Assembly (NCBI GenBank): GCA_036873755.1
Contig: JAVTVY010033641.1
Coordinates: forward strand, 1 to 64,000
Direction of reading: 5' to 3'
From: Hanleya hanleyi
Taxonomy: Eukaryota > Mollusca > Polyplacophora > Lepidopleurida > Hanleyidae
DNA: 64,000 nucleotides
Numbering within the stretch: the stretch's first letter is position 1; each line of letters starts with the position of its first letter. Shown here piece by piece: positions 34,634 through 43,972 of this stretch. The notes beneath the pieces are model-generated. The model ran no database searches. It was not told the DNA's origin and saw only the letters and a list, made by a program, of their open reading frames with translations. The position numbers and the translations under genes were made by a program.

Positions 34634-35934
34634 GTATTTATGGCTCTTGAGGGCCTATTTCTCATATAGTCATTCTATTTTATACTGACTTGCGTTGACT
34701 ATAAAATACGTTATTATGGCACTAACACAGGGGCGTAGGAAAGGAGGATGGGGGCGGCAGTGCTTCAGACCCGATTTTCAAACACCCTCGCTACATTACA
34801 ATGGTTGGATGCGGTCATGCACGTTGGTCCGAAGATTAAATCAGCTCTACCATCTTATTATAACATTGTGCCACCGCATGGCGTCAAGTATCCGTGGTAC
34901 CTTCAATCAATTGCACACCGGCATCACATTGTGCATCATCCGAACGCGTGGCACGAACATACGTAGACAGCCGTGGAACACAATGTCCGAAATGTCACAA
35001 CCCTTGAACGAAGACACACTTTCAGCAGTGTTGGATGGAAATTATGGCGTGGTAGGCTTTGACGATTCTCCATCACAAAATAGAAAACATGTGTTTTCCT
35101 GTGAACTGCCGCCAATTTTATTTCTTTCAAGTATGTTAGGCCGTTTATAATATGATTTTTCTTAAGCAAAATAATCCTGCAACAGAAGAGTGATAAATAA
35201 AATGGATAATTAACAGAAATTCAGTTTAGCCCCGCGCAGAATCCCACAGACTTGTTCTTTGAATTACTAACATGAAATTGACATGTCTGATGTCTGAAAA
35301 AAAGATAATTCCATTGACACGTTTAAATGGAGCAGACATGCGACGTAATGTTTAGGAAAGCTGACATCGGTTGTAATACACGGTAGATGAAGAAAATGAG
35401 CTAAGGGCAATTATGTAATGAAATAGAAAATTCCCTTGGCTCGGTAAGATGCACGGTGGGTATGCATTGTAATTGAAAAAATAATTAGGCCAAGATCTTT
35501 TTTTATATGAACTCATCGGAAAGTGGACCCTCGGTAAAATGATGTAAAATTTGCGAAAATTTCTTTGTCCAATTTTGATGATAGAGCGCGATATCAGGCC
35601 TTCGGCACTCAGCCTGATATGGGGGTCTCGGGCTGATAGCAGGGACGATATGGAAATGGGTATATCATAGTCTATTGATCACATATTTATAGATGAATGA
35701 TAGCTCTGTAATTAGCAAAACAAGAAGGCAAGAACATATTTGTACATGAAACTGTTTCATCGAAAATTGGACCCTCCGTAAAATCAATTTTGCGTAACTT
35801 CTTCGTCTCATTTTGATGATACACAACACATTAGAGCGCGATACATGTATATATTGACAGGACAAGTTTGAAATACAAGATCGATAATCGGATTACTACG
35901 CATACCTTGTAAAATGTTAATACATAGAAAGATT
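34634..35934. other. Non-coding stretch with terminal-repeat-like motif
   Basis: CAGGGGCGTAGGAAAGG at 34731 looks like the terminal repeat of a hAT-type DNA transposon (CAGGGGCGTAGC type), but no matching inverted end was found nearby. The 151-residue frame at 34695-35150 starts across this motif and shows no domain; I do not call it a gene. From 35490 onward the repeats described next begin. Confidence 0.45.
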
Positions 35935-36925
35935 CAGGTGAAAGCACAAAAGTGCGCTCGACAAGACTGCAGAGAGAATACAATGATTTCCTCGAGGGGA
36001 AACCACTTCTGTCCGCGATATCAGCCCAAGGGCAGATAACCGATATCAGGCTCGCGCGTGAGGGCAGAAATCCATATCATGATATGGAACGGTGCTATTT
36101 CATAGTATCAACGGGGCTAACTGTCCAGTATATTGTCACGAAAAATTCAAAAATCAGGATCGACTATCGGATGGCTTCGCATACCTTAACCCTACCTGAC
36201 CTGGGGGGGGGGGCATTATGGCCCCCCCGCCAAACTTTCTGCGCTATCTCCGGAACGACGAAAAATGGAGTGCTGAAACTCCTGGACTTTATAATTTATC
36301 TTATTGGGGTCATTTTGAGCCCATTTGCATAACCCCCTGAGCAGAGTATCATGGGTAAATTCAAGATGGCGGCCACGTGGGGTACCAGAAAAGTGATGTT
36401 TTTGTCATATTTCTTCAAAATTTCTGCTTTTTCGTGATGAAAAGTGAGCAAAAACTATTTTATTTCACTTCATATTAACATTTACTAATTTATCATGCAG
36501 TTTTTGCGGAGAAATTGCAGAAATAAAAAATTCGGAAAATCCAAACGAAAAAATGACCAAAAAATGCCGTTTTTGAAAATGACGTCACTGTGACGGCATC
36601 AAAGCGGCCATCTTGGATTTTTTTACATTTTCTCAAGGGATAAGAAAAATAATTAGGGGGGGGCCATTTCGGCCCCCCCAGGCCTGGACAGGTCCCAAAA
36701 AGCCCAGTCCAGATAGGGTTAAAAGATCCATTAGATGCTGGCGAAAGGACAAATGTGCGATCGGCCAGACTGCAGGATGAATCCCAGAAGGGATAACTCT
36801 CCTGTGCGCGATATCAGCCTATAGCAGGCCCGCTCTTGAGGGTGGAAATCCATATCATGATATGAAACGGTGTCGTTCCATAATATCAACGTGTCTAAAT
36901 GTTCAGTATCATAGGCAAATATGTG
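35490..36925. repeat. Duplicated GATATCAG-bearing repeats around MITE copy c
   Basis: One repeated segment recurs at about 35505-35600 and 35745-35850 (GGACCCTC.GTAAAAT, TTTTGATGAT, GAGCGCGATA). A second recurs at about 35940-36120 and 36740-36900 (AGACTGCAG, GCGATATCAGCC, AAATCCATATCATGATATG, ATATCAACG). Hairpin-forming ATATCAGGC..GCCTGATAT lies at about 35591-35619. MITE copy c sits between the two copies of the second repeat. Confidence 0.65.
36186..36722 (+). mobile_element. TTAA-flanked MITE, copy c (best preserved)
   Basis: 537 bp including the TTAA at each end. Termini are TTAACCCTACCTGACCTGGG and CCAGTCCAGATAGGGTTAA. The left half has AAGATGGCGGCCACGTGG (36364-36381), which combines a YY1-like core with an E-box. 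The right half has TGACGTCA (36580-36587) and GCGGCCATCTTGG. No coding capacity. Probably mobilised by a piggyBac-type transposase, judged from TTAA and CCC ends only. Confidence 0.8.
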
Positions 36926-36994
36926 TTATTATATAATCTATAAATATGGATGATATGATTGGTTCATAGCTGTACACGTGATATGTGATATTTT

Positions 36995-37027
36995 CTTATG
37001 TCGCATGGCTTGTCCATGCGATATAAG
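36995..37027. other. 14-bp hairpin upstream of recombinase gene
   Basis: CTTATGTCGCATGG and CCATGCGATATAAG flank a 5-base spacer (CTTGT). Thirteen Watson-Crick pairs and one G-T. It lies 99 bases before the start codon. Dyad arms with a short spacer are the shape of tyrosine-recombinase core sites, so it could be the element's recombination site. A promoter operator or transcript hairpin is equally possible. Confidence 0.4.
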
Positions 37028-37126
37028 TTTTGGGGGCACCGCCCATTAGCCATATATGGAGACATGACGTCATGCTGAATTTCAGCCAATCCAAAATGCA
37101 TAAACCATTCACTGTGGAGAGCGGAC

Positions 37127-38981
37127 ATGTCGTCTTCCTGCAAGATGTCAACAACGAGCGACTCTTCCGGTGAAAACAAACGTTTTGGCGATCTAACAGA
37201 AACAGAAATGAAAAAACTTTTGAGGGAGAAAGATTCCCGAAACACTCATAGGGCGACCGAAACAGCTGTCAGAGTTTTGAGGGCCTATCTTCTGGAGAAA
37301 AATCTCTCGGCGGCATTTGAAGACCTGGACCCGGTTCGCCTCGATCAACTTCTGGCAAAATTTTACACCGAAGCTCGAACGGAAAAGGGAAACTTGTACA
37401 AGAAGACGAGTCTGTTTTCGCTTAGGCATGGACTCAACCGACATCTACAATCCACAGACCCATCAGTTGACCTCATCAACGGCAAGGATTTCCGTGCGTC
37501 ACAGCTGTCATTCAAGGCCATGTGTAAAGAGCTGAAGCGAGAAGGAATGGGTGGAATTGATCACCATCCCCCGGTCGACAAGGCTGACCTAGAAAAACTT
37601 TACCGGTCGTTCGATCTGTCTGATCCCCAGTCGCTGCAGGCTAAAGTCTTCGTTGATATCGTGCTATATTTGGCCAGGCGTGGCAGAGAAAATCTACGAG
37701 AGTTAAAGATATCTGACTTCTCCTGCACCTCAGACCCAAACGGCACTATGTATATTTACATGGACAAGGACGAACTGACCAAGAACCATCAGAGTGACCC
37801 CAACACTGCAAAGGGCAGAATGTATGAGATCAAAGGTAAATCCTAAATAAATTAAATCAGTCCTCGAAATATAGCTGAAATATTGGTAAACGCTACGTTA
37901 AACTTATAACTCTCTCTCTATCTCTGTCTTATTTATTTCAAAACTTATAACTATCTGTACGTACATGTATGACCAATGGATAAACCACATACTCCAACAA
38001 CATAATTTTGTTCACCGGTATTTACAATATATAGAAGAAAAACAGTTTTTTAAAACAACTGTTGAACATACATGTATTCATTTTATTGTATGTTCAATTT
38101 ACTCTTGATCATGTCATGATTAATGCAAATAATTTAAAAATATTAATGTATTATCTACAGTTGTTAGTTGTCCGTTCAATCTTAGTATGAGACCAGGTAT
38201 CTTGTATCATATATTGTCTTTTTCTCACCATCCATCCAATCATTCTAAATGCTGGTATTTCATTTTAATTTCAGATAATGACCTCTGTCCAGTGAGGTCA
38301 TTCGTGAAGTACAAGAGGATGTTGTGTCACAGGTGTCCATATCTCTTTCAAAGAGTACGCGAGGAGCCAACTGAAGACGGCTGTTACTTTGAATGTTCAC
38401 CGATGGGACATAACAAGCTTGGTAGAATGATGTCGGTTCTCAGCGTTAACGCCAAGCTATCACAAGTTTATACCAATCATAGTCTGCGCGCTACGGCGGT
38501 TCACATCCTCGATGTCGCCCAGTTCCCGAGCCGACACATCATGGCCGTGACTGGACACAAGTCCGAAACAAGCCTGAAGAACTACACTGGATACACAGAT
38601 GACAGCACCAAGAGGCGAATGTCGAATACTATAAGTGACATAACTGTAGGTACCGGTAACGTTAAGAAGGAAGTGCAAAATGTCACAACCGCGGAAGAAG
38701 ATCCTGACATCAACTTGGATACAGCCAACAGCTGTGATCTCATTCCATTGTCCGATTCGCAGGTGGACAATTTGCTGAGTGAATTCGATGCTGACAACGA
38801 TTTCGACGATGTGATACGAGCAATGCCCAATACGTCTCGTCCAACCAGTGTGGGCAATACGGTATCAACCAATTATCACCTCAGTGTTCCTCAGCAGCAG
38901 AGCTCTCGTCTGTGGCCAGCACCCATTATTACAGGAAATAATGCAAATGTTACCATAAATTACCAAATCTTTCAGAAGTAG
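37127..38981 (+). CDS. Crypton-like (KIAA1958/DUF3504-type) tyrosine recombinase, two exons
   Basis: Join 37127-37835 and 38275-38981: 471 residues, no stop or frameshift. The intron is AAAG|GTAAAT...TTTCAG, phase 1. Residues about 25-150 form the SAM-like core-binding region (LREKDSRNTHRATETAVRV, YKKTSLFSLRHGLNRHLQS). The catalytic domain follows: Arg in YLARRGRENLRELKISDF, DELTKNH, GRMYE, LCPVRSF after the splice, HSLR in YTNHSLRATAVHILD (H-x-x-R), GHKS, and Tyr in LKNYTGY. The set R...H-x-x-R...H...Y is that of tyrosine recombinases, and the order matches KIAA1958-like proteins derived from Crypton transposons. The C-terminal 120 residues are acidic and Ser/Thr-rich. Upstream lie a TGACGTCA site (37067-37074) and the hairpin at 36995. 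It may be an active element or a domesticated gene. Confidence 0.85.
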
Positions 38982-40120
38982 GCTCTCGAAGGTCCTATGT
39001 TGAGATATGTGATGTTGCAGATACTTTTTACAGTATTTTCTACAGTTGTTATTCATTTCATTGTGAAGTTTCATGTACTCTGGGCAAACCAACTGTGATA
39101 TTTCCCATGTGAAAATTGGAAACTAACTATCCTAAGGGCAGAAGGAGACGGACGCTGACTGGAACAATGTGTTTAACACAGCCTTCATTTATGTGTTTCA
39201 GCAGTACAGTTTTTCTCAAATACATTAGTGATTTACAAAATTGGAGTTTCTCAGAATATTTATTGGAATACTACCCACATGTCTCTGGATTTCCATTGCG
39301 TATGATAGGAAGAGTAACATTTCCTACGTGTACATGTGTTTCATATCATGTTCAAATAAATATATCATTCATCTCACACTTTATCATTGTTTCTGCAGTT
39401 AATATTGGTGAATGTAATTATCTTGTGTCGCCTTCGGGCTTGCAATCCAACACGTGAATCATTTTTGAACTTCGTTTAAATTTGATCCTTGTGCATGTCT
39501 TGGTTGTTTGTCTCAGACCCAACACATACTGCCCTATACACTAAGTTATGAATACATACTTAGTTGATTAATTACTATACCATAGACCGTGGTTAGTACT
39601 CATGTGGTTTTGTTTACAAAAACAATAACCCGCATTCACGTCCGGTGATTATTACCGGGGTTTGTTTATTTAAACAAACAATAAACCTCCTGTCCTAGTA
39701 TACGCTTGGTCCATTGCACCAAGGAAATATTTCCGTATTCTCGTAATATCACAACCCAAAGGGTCTGCTGATATAATAGGTTTTCTAACATGTACCTGTA
39801 CTGAAAACCGCACGTTTTTATACAATATATAAAATATTGTTGAAATCATTCTTCCGTCCTGTATTGTTATACCTGGAAACTTTATCATACTCTCACAATT
39901 CACAGTATGTTATAGAGTCAGGACATAGAAAGCGATACGGTTAAACAACACCGTCTGAAACAAGTGGCATAGGGACTCGAGCTTGGTGGGATTGAAGCGA
40001 ACAAAGGAGACAGCCATCCACGCCAATTTCAACCAATAGCTAGACAGCTTTTAATCCAATCGGATAAGGCTATATTTAACCAATTGCCGAGACCAGACTC
40101 AAAATATTGACCTATCAAAG
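38982..40120. other. 3' flank of the recombinase gene
   Basis: No gene recognised. AAATAAATAT near 39354 and AATAAA near 39681 could serve as polyadenylation signals. A CCGGTGATTATTACCGG dyad lies at about 39641-39657. The Crypton element's right end could not be defined. Confidence 0.45.
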
Positions 40121-40125
40121 ATAGG

Positions 40126-40546
40126 CATCTGGTAATACTTAACCCAGATGTCCCCCCCGCTTTCAACAGATCCTGATTGTCTACAAGACAGTATACACTA
40201 CCGTATATTTTGGGAGATACTACATGCACTGGAGTTTTCGGAGCTTTCCTGGTCATATTTACCCAGAACTGCCCCCGCCTCAACAAATCATCCAGCCCGA
40301 CTGAACGACAATATACACTACCGTATATTGTTGAGATACTACATAAACTGTAGTTTCTCTGGTATTATTAAATAATGCCATCATCCAGACCGACTGAACG
40401 ACAATATACACTACCGTATATTGTTGAGATACTACATAAACTGTAGTTTCTCTGGTATTATTAAATAATGCCAGGCAGAAGATTCTCTGCAAAGGCGAAA
40501 AACGCCAGTCGTAAATCGACTCATCTAAGACACAGGGCTAGAGCCC
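40126..40546. repeat. Hairpin array with tandem units (main copy)
   Basis: A chain of near-perfect stems: CATCTGG/CCAGATG near 40127-40149; ACAATATAC/GTATATTGT at 40308-40331 and again at 40401-40424; GAGATACTACA/TGTAGTTTCTC at 40333-40359 and 40426-40452; GGTATTATT/AATAATGCC at 40361-40379 and 40454-40472; GCAGA/TCTGC at 40475-40490; GGCG/CGCC at 40494-40506; AGTCG/CGACT at 40507-40521; GGGC/GCCC at 40535-40546. The first three stems are tandemly duplicated with a 93-bp period. No known element recognised. Confidence 0.8.
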
Positions 40547-40942
40547 GTCAAATCTAACGACTGGGGAAATCGCCTCACTTCATAAACTGAAGTCAGCGGG
40601 CTTGGCCTATGTGATCACAAAGGCCGATAAAAACAATACAACGGTTATCCTAATAAACAGGATTACAGAAACGAAGCCAACCGTCAACTATATGATGGTG
40701 TACACTACACGGAAATTATGACGGTAAATACCGATCATAAAATACAATTGGTAAAACAAATAATTTACCAACTAAATGAATGCAATGCTCTGAGTAAACA
40801 AACTCTGAATTACCTATCAGAAATTACTGCAGTAATGCCAACGCTATATTTTCTGCCTAGATACATAAGGTGGAATCAATTATAAAACATCTGGATATGC
40901 TATTTAACAGTGTCGGCGTCTGTCTGCCCAAGACCTCTACGG

Positions 40943-41110
40943 TCTCCGAAAGAGTGTACAATCGTACACGGAGCGAAATGATATACGCTACTGTATATCT
41001 GAGATACCTATGATATCTGGCATTTATAATGCCCAGCGGAAGATTTTCTGCTAAGGCGAAAGCCGACTGTCGTAAAATCGACAATTTGACACAAACAGGG
41101 CAATAGCCCG
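40943..41110. repeat. Hairpin array, diverged second copy
   Basis: The same stem order is found with changed bases: GATATAC/GTATATC at 40980-40999, GGCAT/ATGCC at 41019-41033, GCGGAA/TTCTGC at 41036-41051, GGC/GCC with GAAA loop at 41055-41064, TGTCG/CGACA at 41068-41083, GGGC/GCCC at 41098-41109. A nested CTCCG..GTGTAC/GTACAC..CGGAG stem (40945-40973) precedes it. Several substitutions relative to the main copy are compensatory. Confidence 0.75.
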
Positions 41111-41640
41111 GCAAATTAATAACATAGCTACAAGAGGTAACTGAAATATATGAAATATATTCAGTATTTACACAGACTGTCAGCACACCAGATAGCATGT
41201 TTGGAAACCCACGATTAACTGAGAATAAATTCAGAAACAGACATACTGAGGGATACCCGCATGGCGGAAGGATTCTCATATTACAATGAAGTAAACTATG
41301 CTAGTCACAAGTTACTTCTTGGAGAATGATGGCTCATAATTTCTATATGGGAATTGAATTGACTTTTGTGGTGTATATAAACATATGCCATCAGTAAAAT
41401 ACTGAGAAGATCTGATCATGTTGATGACATGTTGTGATCTGCGTTGAGACTCCCTGACGAGGGTTAATCGCTAATTCGTATATTATGAATTAAAAAAACA
41501 ACCCGAAACTCTGTTTCTGTAAATATATTTCTACAGAACTTACCCACAGTTTGATAACCAAGGGCAGAGTCGGAGTCTGAGCTACAACCATAATTGTACA
41601 GGTGTGGCTCATTCGGATTGCATATATTATTATCCAGTTT

Positions 41641-41787
41641 TAGAGGAGGAAGAAGCACCGCCCGTCAGCGAGTAAGTGGCAAACTTTCACACGTGCACCA
41701 GCGGGGCTGGAACCCGTGGCGTTTCAGCGTTGTGAGGCTAGCGATCACCAGCGAAACACCTAGACCCCTCCGCCACCGAGGGCCCAC
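41641..41787 (-). mobile_element. Leu-type tRNA SINE, 5' part
   Basis: On the minus strand the head begins at the complement of CCGCCACCGAGGGCCC (41771-41786). The B box is degraded (complement of GGGCTGGAACC, 41704-41714), and the CTCGCTGACGGGCGGTG link of the family follows. The core motif and tail are lost. Same family as the SINE at 59696-59886. Confidence 0.7.
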
Positions 41788-42156
41788 CCGTAACGGTACC
41801 ATATGTGTACCATGTCAGTGCCAGAGCGGTTTTTCGGTGGCTGTATGTTCTCTGTGGTACGGCTATGGACCACGTCGATGCACAAAACATGTCTCCACCG
41901 TTGGGTGACAATAGCGTTTGCCCAAGAACAGAGAACGATAGCTTCCATGTAAACGAACTAAATTAGCAAGGGACGATCGAACCGCCCCTCGTACTGAGCG
42001 ACGTAGTGAGCTATATTATCTATATAAAGAGTACTCTACTCTTACTCATTATAATATACTTGCTATGTTTGACTGTGGGTAGGTACATGCATCTTCGCAA
42101 AATAACACATAGCGGGAATGAGGGTGTGATATGAACACTGAGGTTTCGAATGCCTT

Positions 42157-42680
42157 TTAACCCTATCTGGCCTGGGCTTTTTGGGACGTATCCTGGCCTT
42201 ACCCCTTAAGCTAGGGATCTGAAACTTACCACACTACACCCTTGGGTCAAGATCTACCATAAAATGTAAAAAAATCCAAGATGGCCGCTTTGATGACGTC
42301 ACAGTGACGTCATTTTACATAATGGCATTTTTTGGTCGATTTTTCAGTCGGATTTTCCGAATTTTTCATTTTTGCAATTTCTCCGCAAAAACTGCATGAT
42401 AAATTAGTAAATAATGTGATGTGAAATAAAATAGTTTTTGCCCACTTTTCATCGCGGAAAATCAGAAATTTTGAAGAAATGTGACAAAAACATCACTTTT
42501 CTGGTACCCCACGTGGCCGCCATCTTGAATTTACCCATGATCCTCTGCTCTGGGGGTTATGCAAATAGGCTCAAAATGACCCCATTATGACAATCTATAA
42601 AGTCAATGGGGTTCAGCTCTCCAACTTTTGTCGTTCCGGAGATTGCGCAAAAAGTTTGGTAAGGGGTCATTCAATTTGAT
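42157..42680 (-). mobile_element. TTAA MITE, copy d
   Basis: Reverse orientation relative to copy c. It carries a TGACGTCA pair at 42294-42301 and 42305-42312, CCAAGATGGCCGC before them, and CACGTGGCCGCCATCTTGAA near 42515-42534. It lacks its own inner TTAACCC terminus, running instead into the shared inverted segment. Confidence 0.75.
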
Positions 42681-42919
42681 TAAAACTCAGACTTAATAAC
42701 CGCTCCTATATCTGACATGTCGCTAATTAAGATCTGGGACAGTTCCTATCTTAAATCTGTCGCGCATGTCAGACTGGCGACCAATTAAAGTCCAGCCTCA
42801 ACAGGCGAAGAGGTGCCTAGTGGAGCTTTCCATTTGGAGCCAACGCCAGCATTGTTCCGGCACAGTAAATGGAACGTGCACAATCAAGGCATTGCCAGCG
42901 GCCACGCCGACTACGCGAA

Positions 42920-43090
42920 ATGGAAAGCGCCCTATATTCAGCGGCGGCCAAGTTCAAGGGCGAATCGAATGAATTTGACGTGCCCGCATTAAAGCAGGAG
43001 CAACTGCAGATACTTTCTTGCATGCTACGTAAAAGACACTGTATAGCCGTTCTTCCTACCGGCAACAGGAAATCTTTACGTTGCCGAGTG
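42920..43090 (+). pseudogene. RecQ-like helicase N-terminal fragment
   Basis: The reading MESALYSAAAKFKGESNEFD, ALKQEQLQILSCMLRKRHCI, AVLPTGNRKSL resembles the start of a RecQ-type ATP-dependent DNA helicase: the Q-motif-like K-x-x-Q and motif I, normally LPTG-x-GKS. The Walker A glycine is replaced (LPTGNRKS), the frame soon loses similarity after KSL, and it stops at about 43133. It is therefore a captured, inactive fragment. No Cys-rich or DEAD/DEVH segment follows. Confidence 0.55.
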
Positions 43091-43384
43091 TACGGACGAG
43101 ACGCAGAAAAATCCAACCCCCATGCAGGCGACTGACGAAGTTCTTGCTCTCGACTACGGTTATCTTGTTTCATAAAATCAGTTCATAACTACATCGCAAC
43201 AACAACGGAGATTAGGAGATTAGCCGTCACGCTATACTACGAGGCGCCTCATTGGGCGACTATTTGACCCGAAACTATTTGATTCGGAGTTCATCTGACG
43301 GATTTGTTATAGGAACTGTCCCAGATCCTAATTAGCGACAAGTCAGATATAGTAGCGGTTATTAAGTCTGAGTTTTAAGCAGAT

Positions 43385-43972
43385 TGGGAGTCATTTCGCC
43401 CTCCCCCCCCAAGCCATACCAGGCCCCGCGGGGGGGAGGCGGGGGCAAAAATGCCCCTCTACCCTTTCTCCGAAACAAAAACAAAAAATGAGAGCTGAGA
43501 CTCTTTGGCTTTATAGTTTATCATATTGGGGTTATTTTGAACCTATTTGCATAATGTGCATAGAATAGACGACCATGGATAAATTAAAGATAATGACATT
43601 TTTTCTTCAAAATTTCTGCTTTTCGGCGATGAAAGGTGGGCAACAACTATTTTATTTCACATCACATTAATATTCATCAATTTATCACGCAGTTCTTGCG
43701 AGGAAATTGTATAAAGGAAAGATTCGAAAAATTTGATCGACAAATTAGCAGAAAATGCAGTTTTTGAAAATGACGTCACTATGACGTCATCAAAGCGACA
43801 TCTTGGATTTTTCTACATTTCCTGGTAGAGCTTGACCAAAGAGTATAGTGTGGTAAGTTTCAGCCCCCCTAGTTCAAGGGGTAAGAAAAATATTTAGAGG
43901 TGGGTGGGGACGCGAAATGGCCTCTCCCCAGGCCTGGACAGGTCCCGCCCCCAAAAAAACAGATATGGTTAA
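43385..43972 (+). mobile_element. TTAA MITE, copy e
   Basis: Forward orientation. Right terminus AGATATGGTTAA at 43961-43972. It contains GACGTCACTATGACGTCATC and a decayed GCGACATCTTGG. G/C homopolymer runs near 43402-43445 mark the inner end, and the inner TTAA is missing as in copy d. Confidence 0.7.

Larger units (their letters stand above)
42157..43972. mobile_element. Composite fold-back element with TTAA MITE arms
   Basis: The left arm (42157-42680) is a TTAA MITE in reverse orientation and the right arm (43385-43972) is one in forward orientation. Inward, both continue into a shared inverted segment of about 75 bp (42681-42750 and 43311-43384; AAAACTCAGACTTAATAACC, GTCGCTAATTA, GATCTGGGACAGTTCCTAT). 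The central 560 bp is unique and holds a helicase-like fragment. Outer ends are TTAACCCTATCTGGCC and CAGATATGGTTAA. Total 1.8 kb with arms of about 590-660 bp. It can be read as one element whose long inverted termini are the MITE sequence, with captured DNA in the middle. Confidence 0.75.

Noticed and set aside
34695..35150. 151-residue frame after exon 7 as the missing SLC22 C-terminus
   Set aside because: It has no hydrophobic helices or SLC22 motifs and begins across a transposon-like terminal motif.
36964..37245. 93-residue minus-strand frame over the recombinase start
   Set aside because: Antisense shadow of the Crypton-like coding region and its upstream hairpin.
42817..43173. 118-residue minus-strand frame in the composite element
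   Set aside because: Antisense of the helicase-like reading, with no motif of its own.
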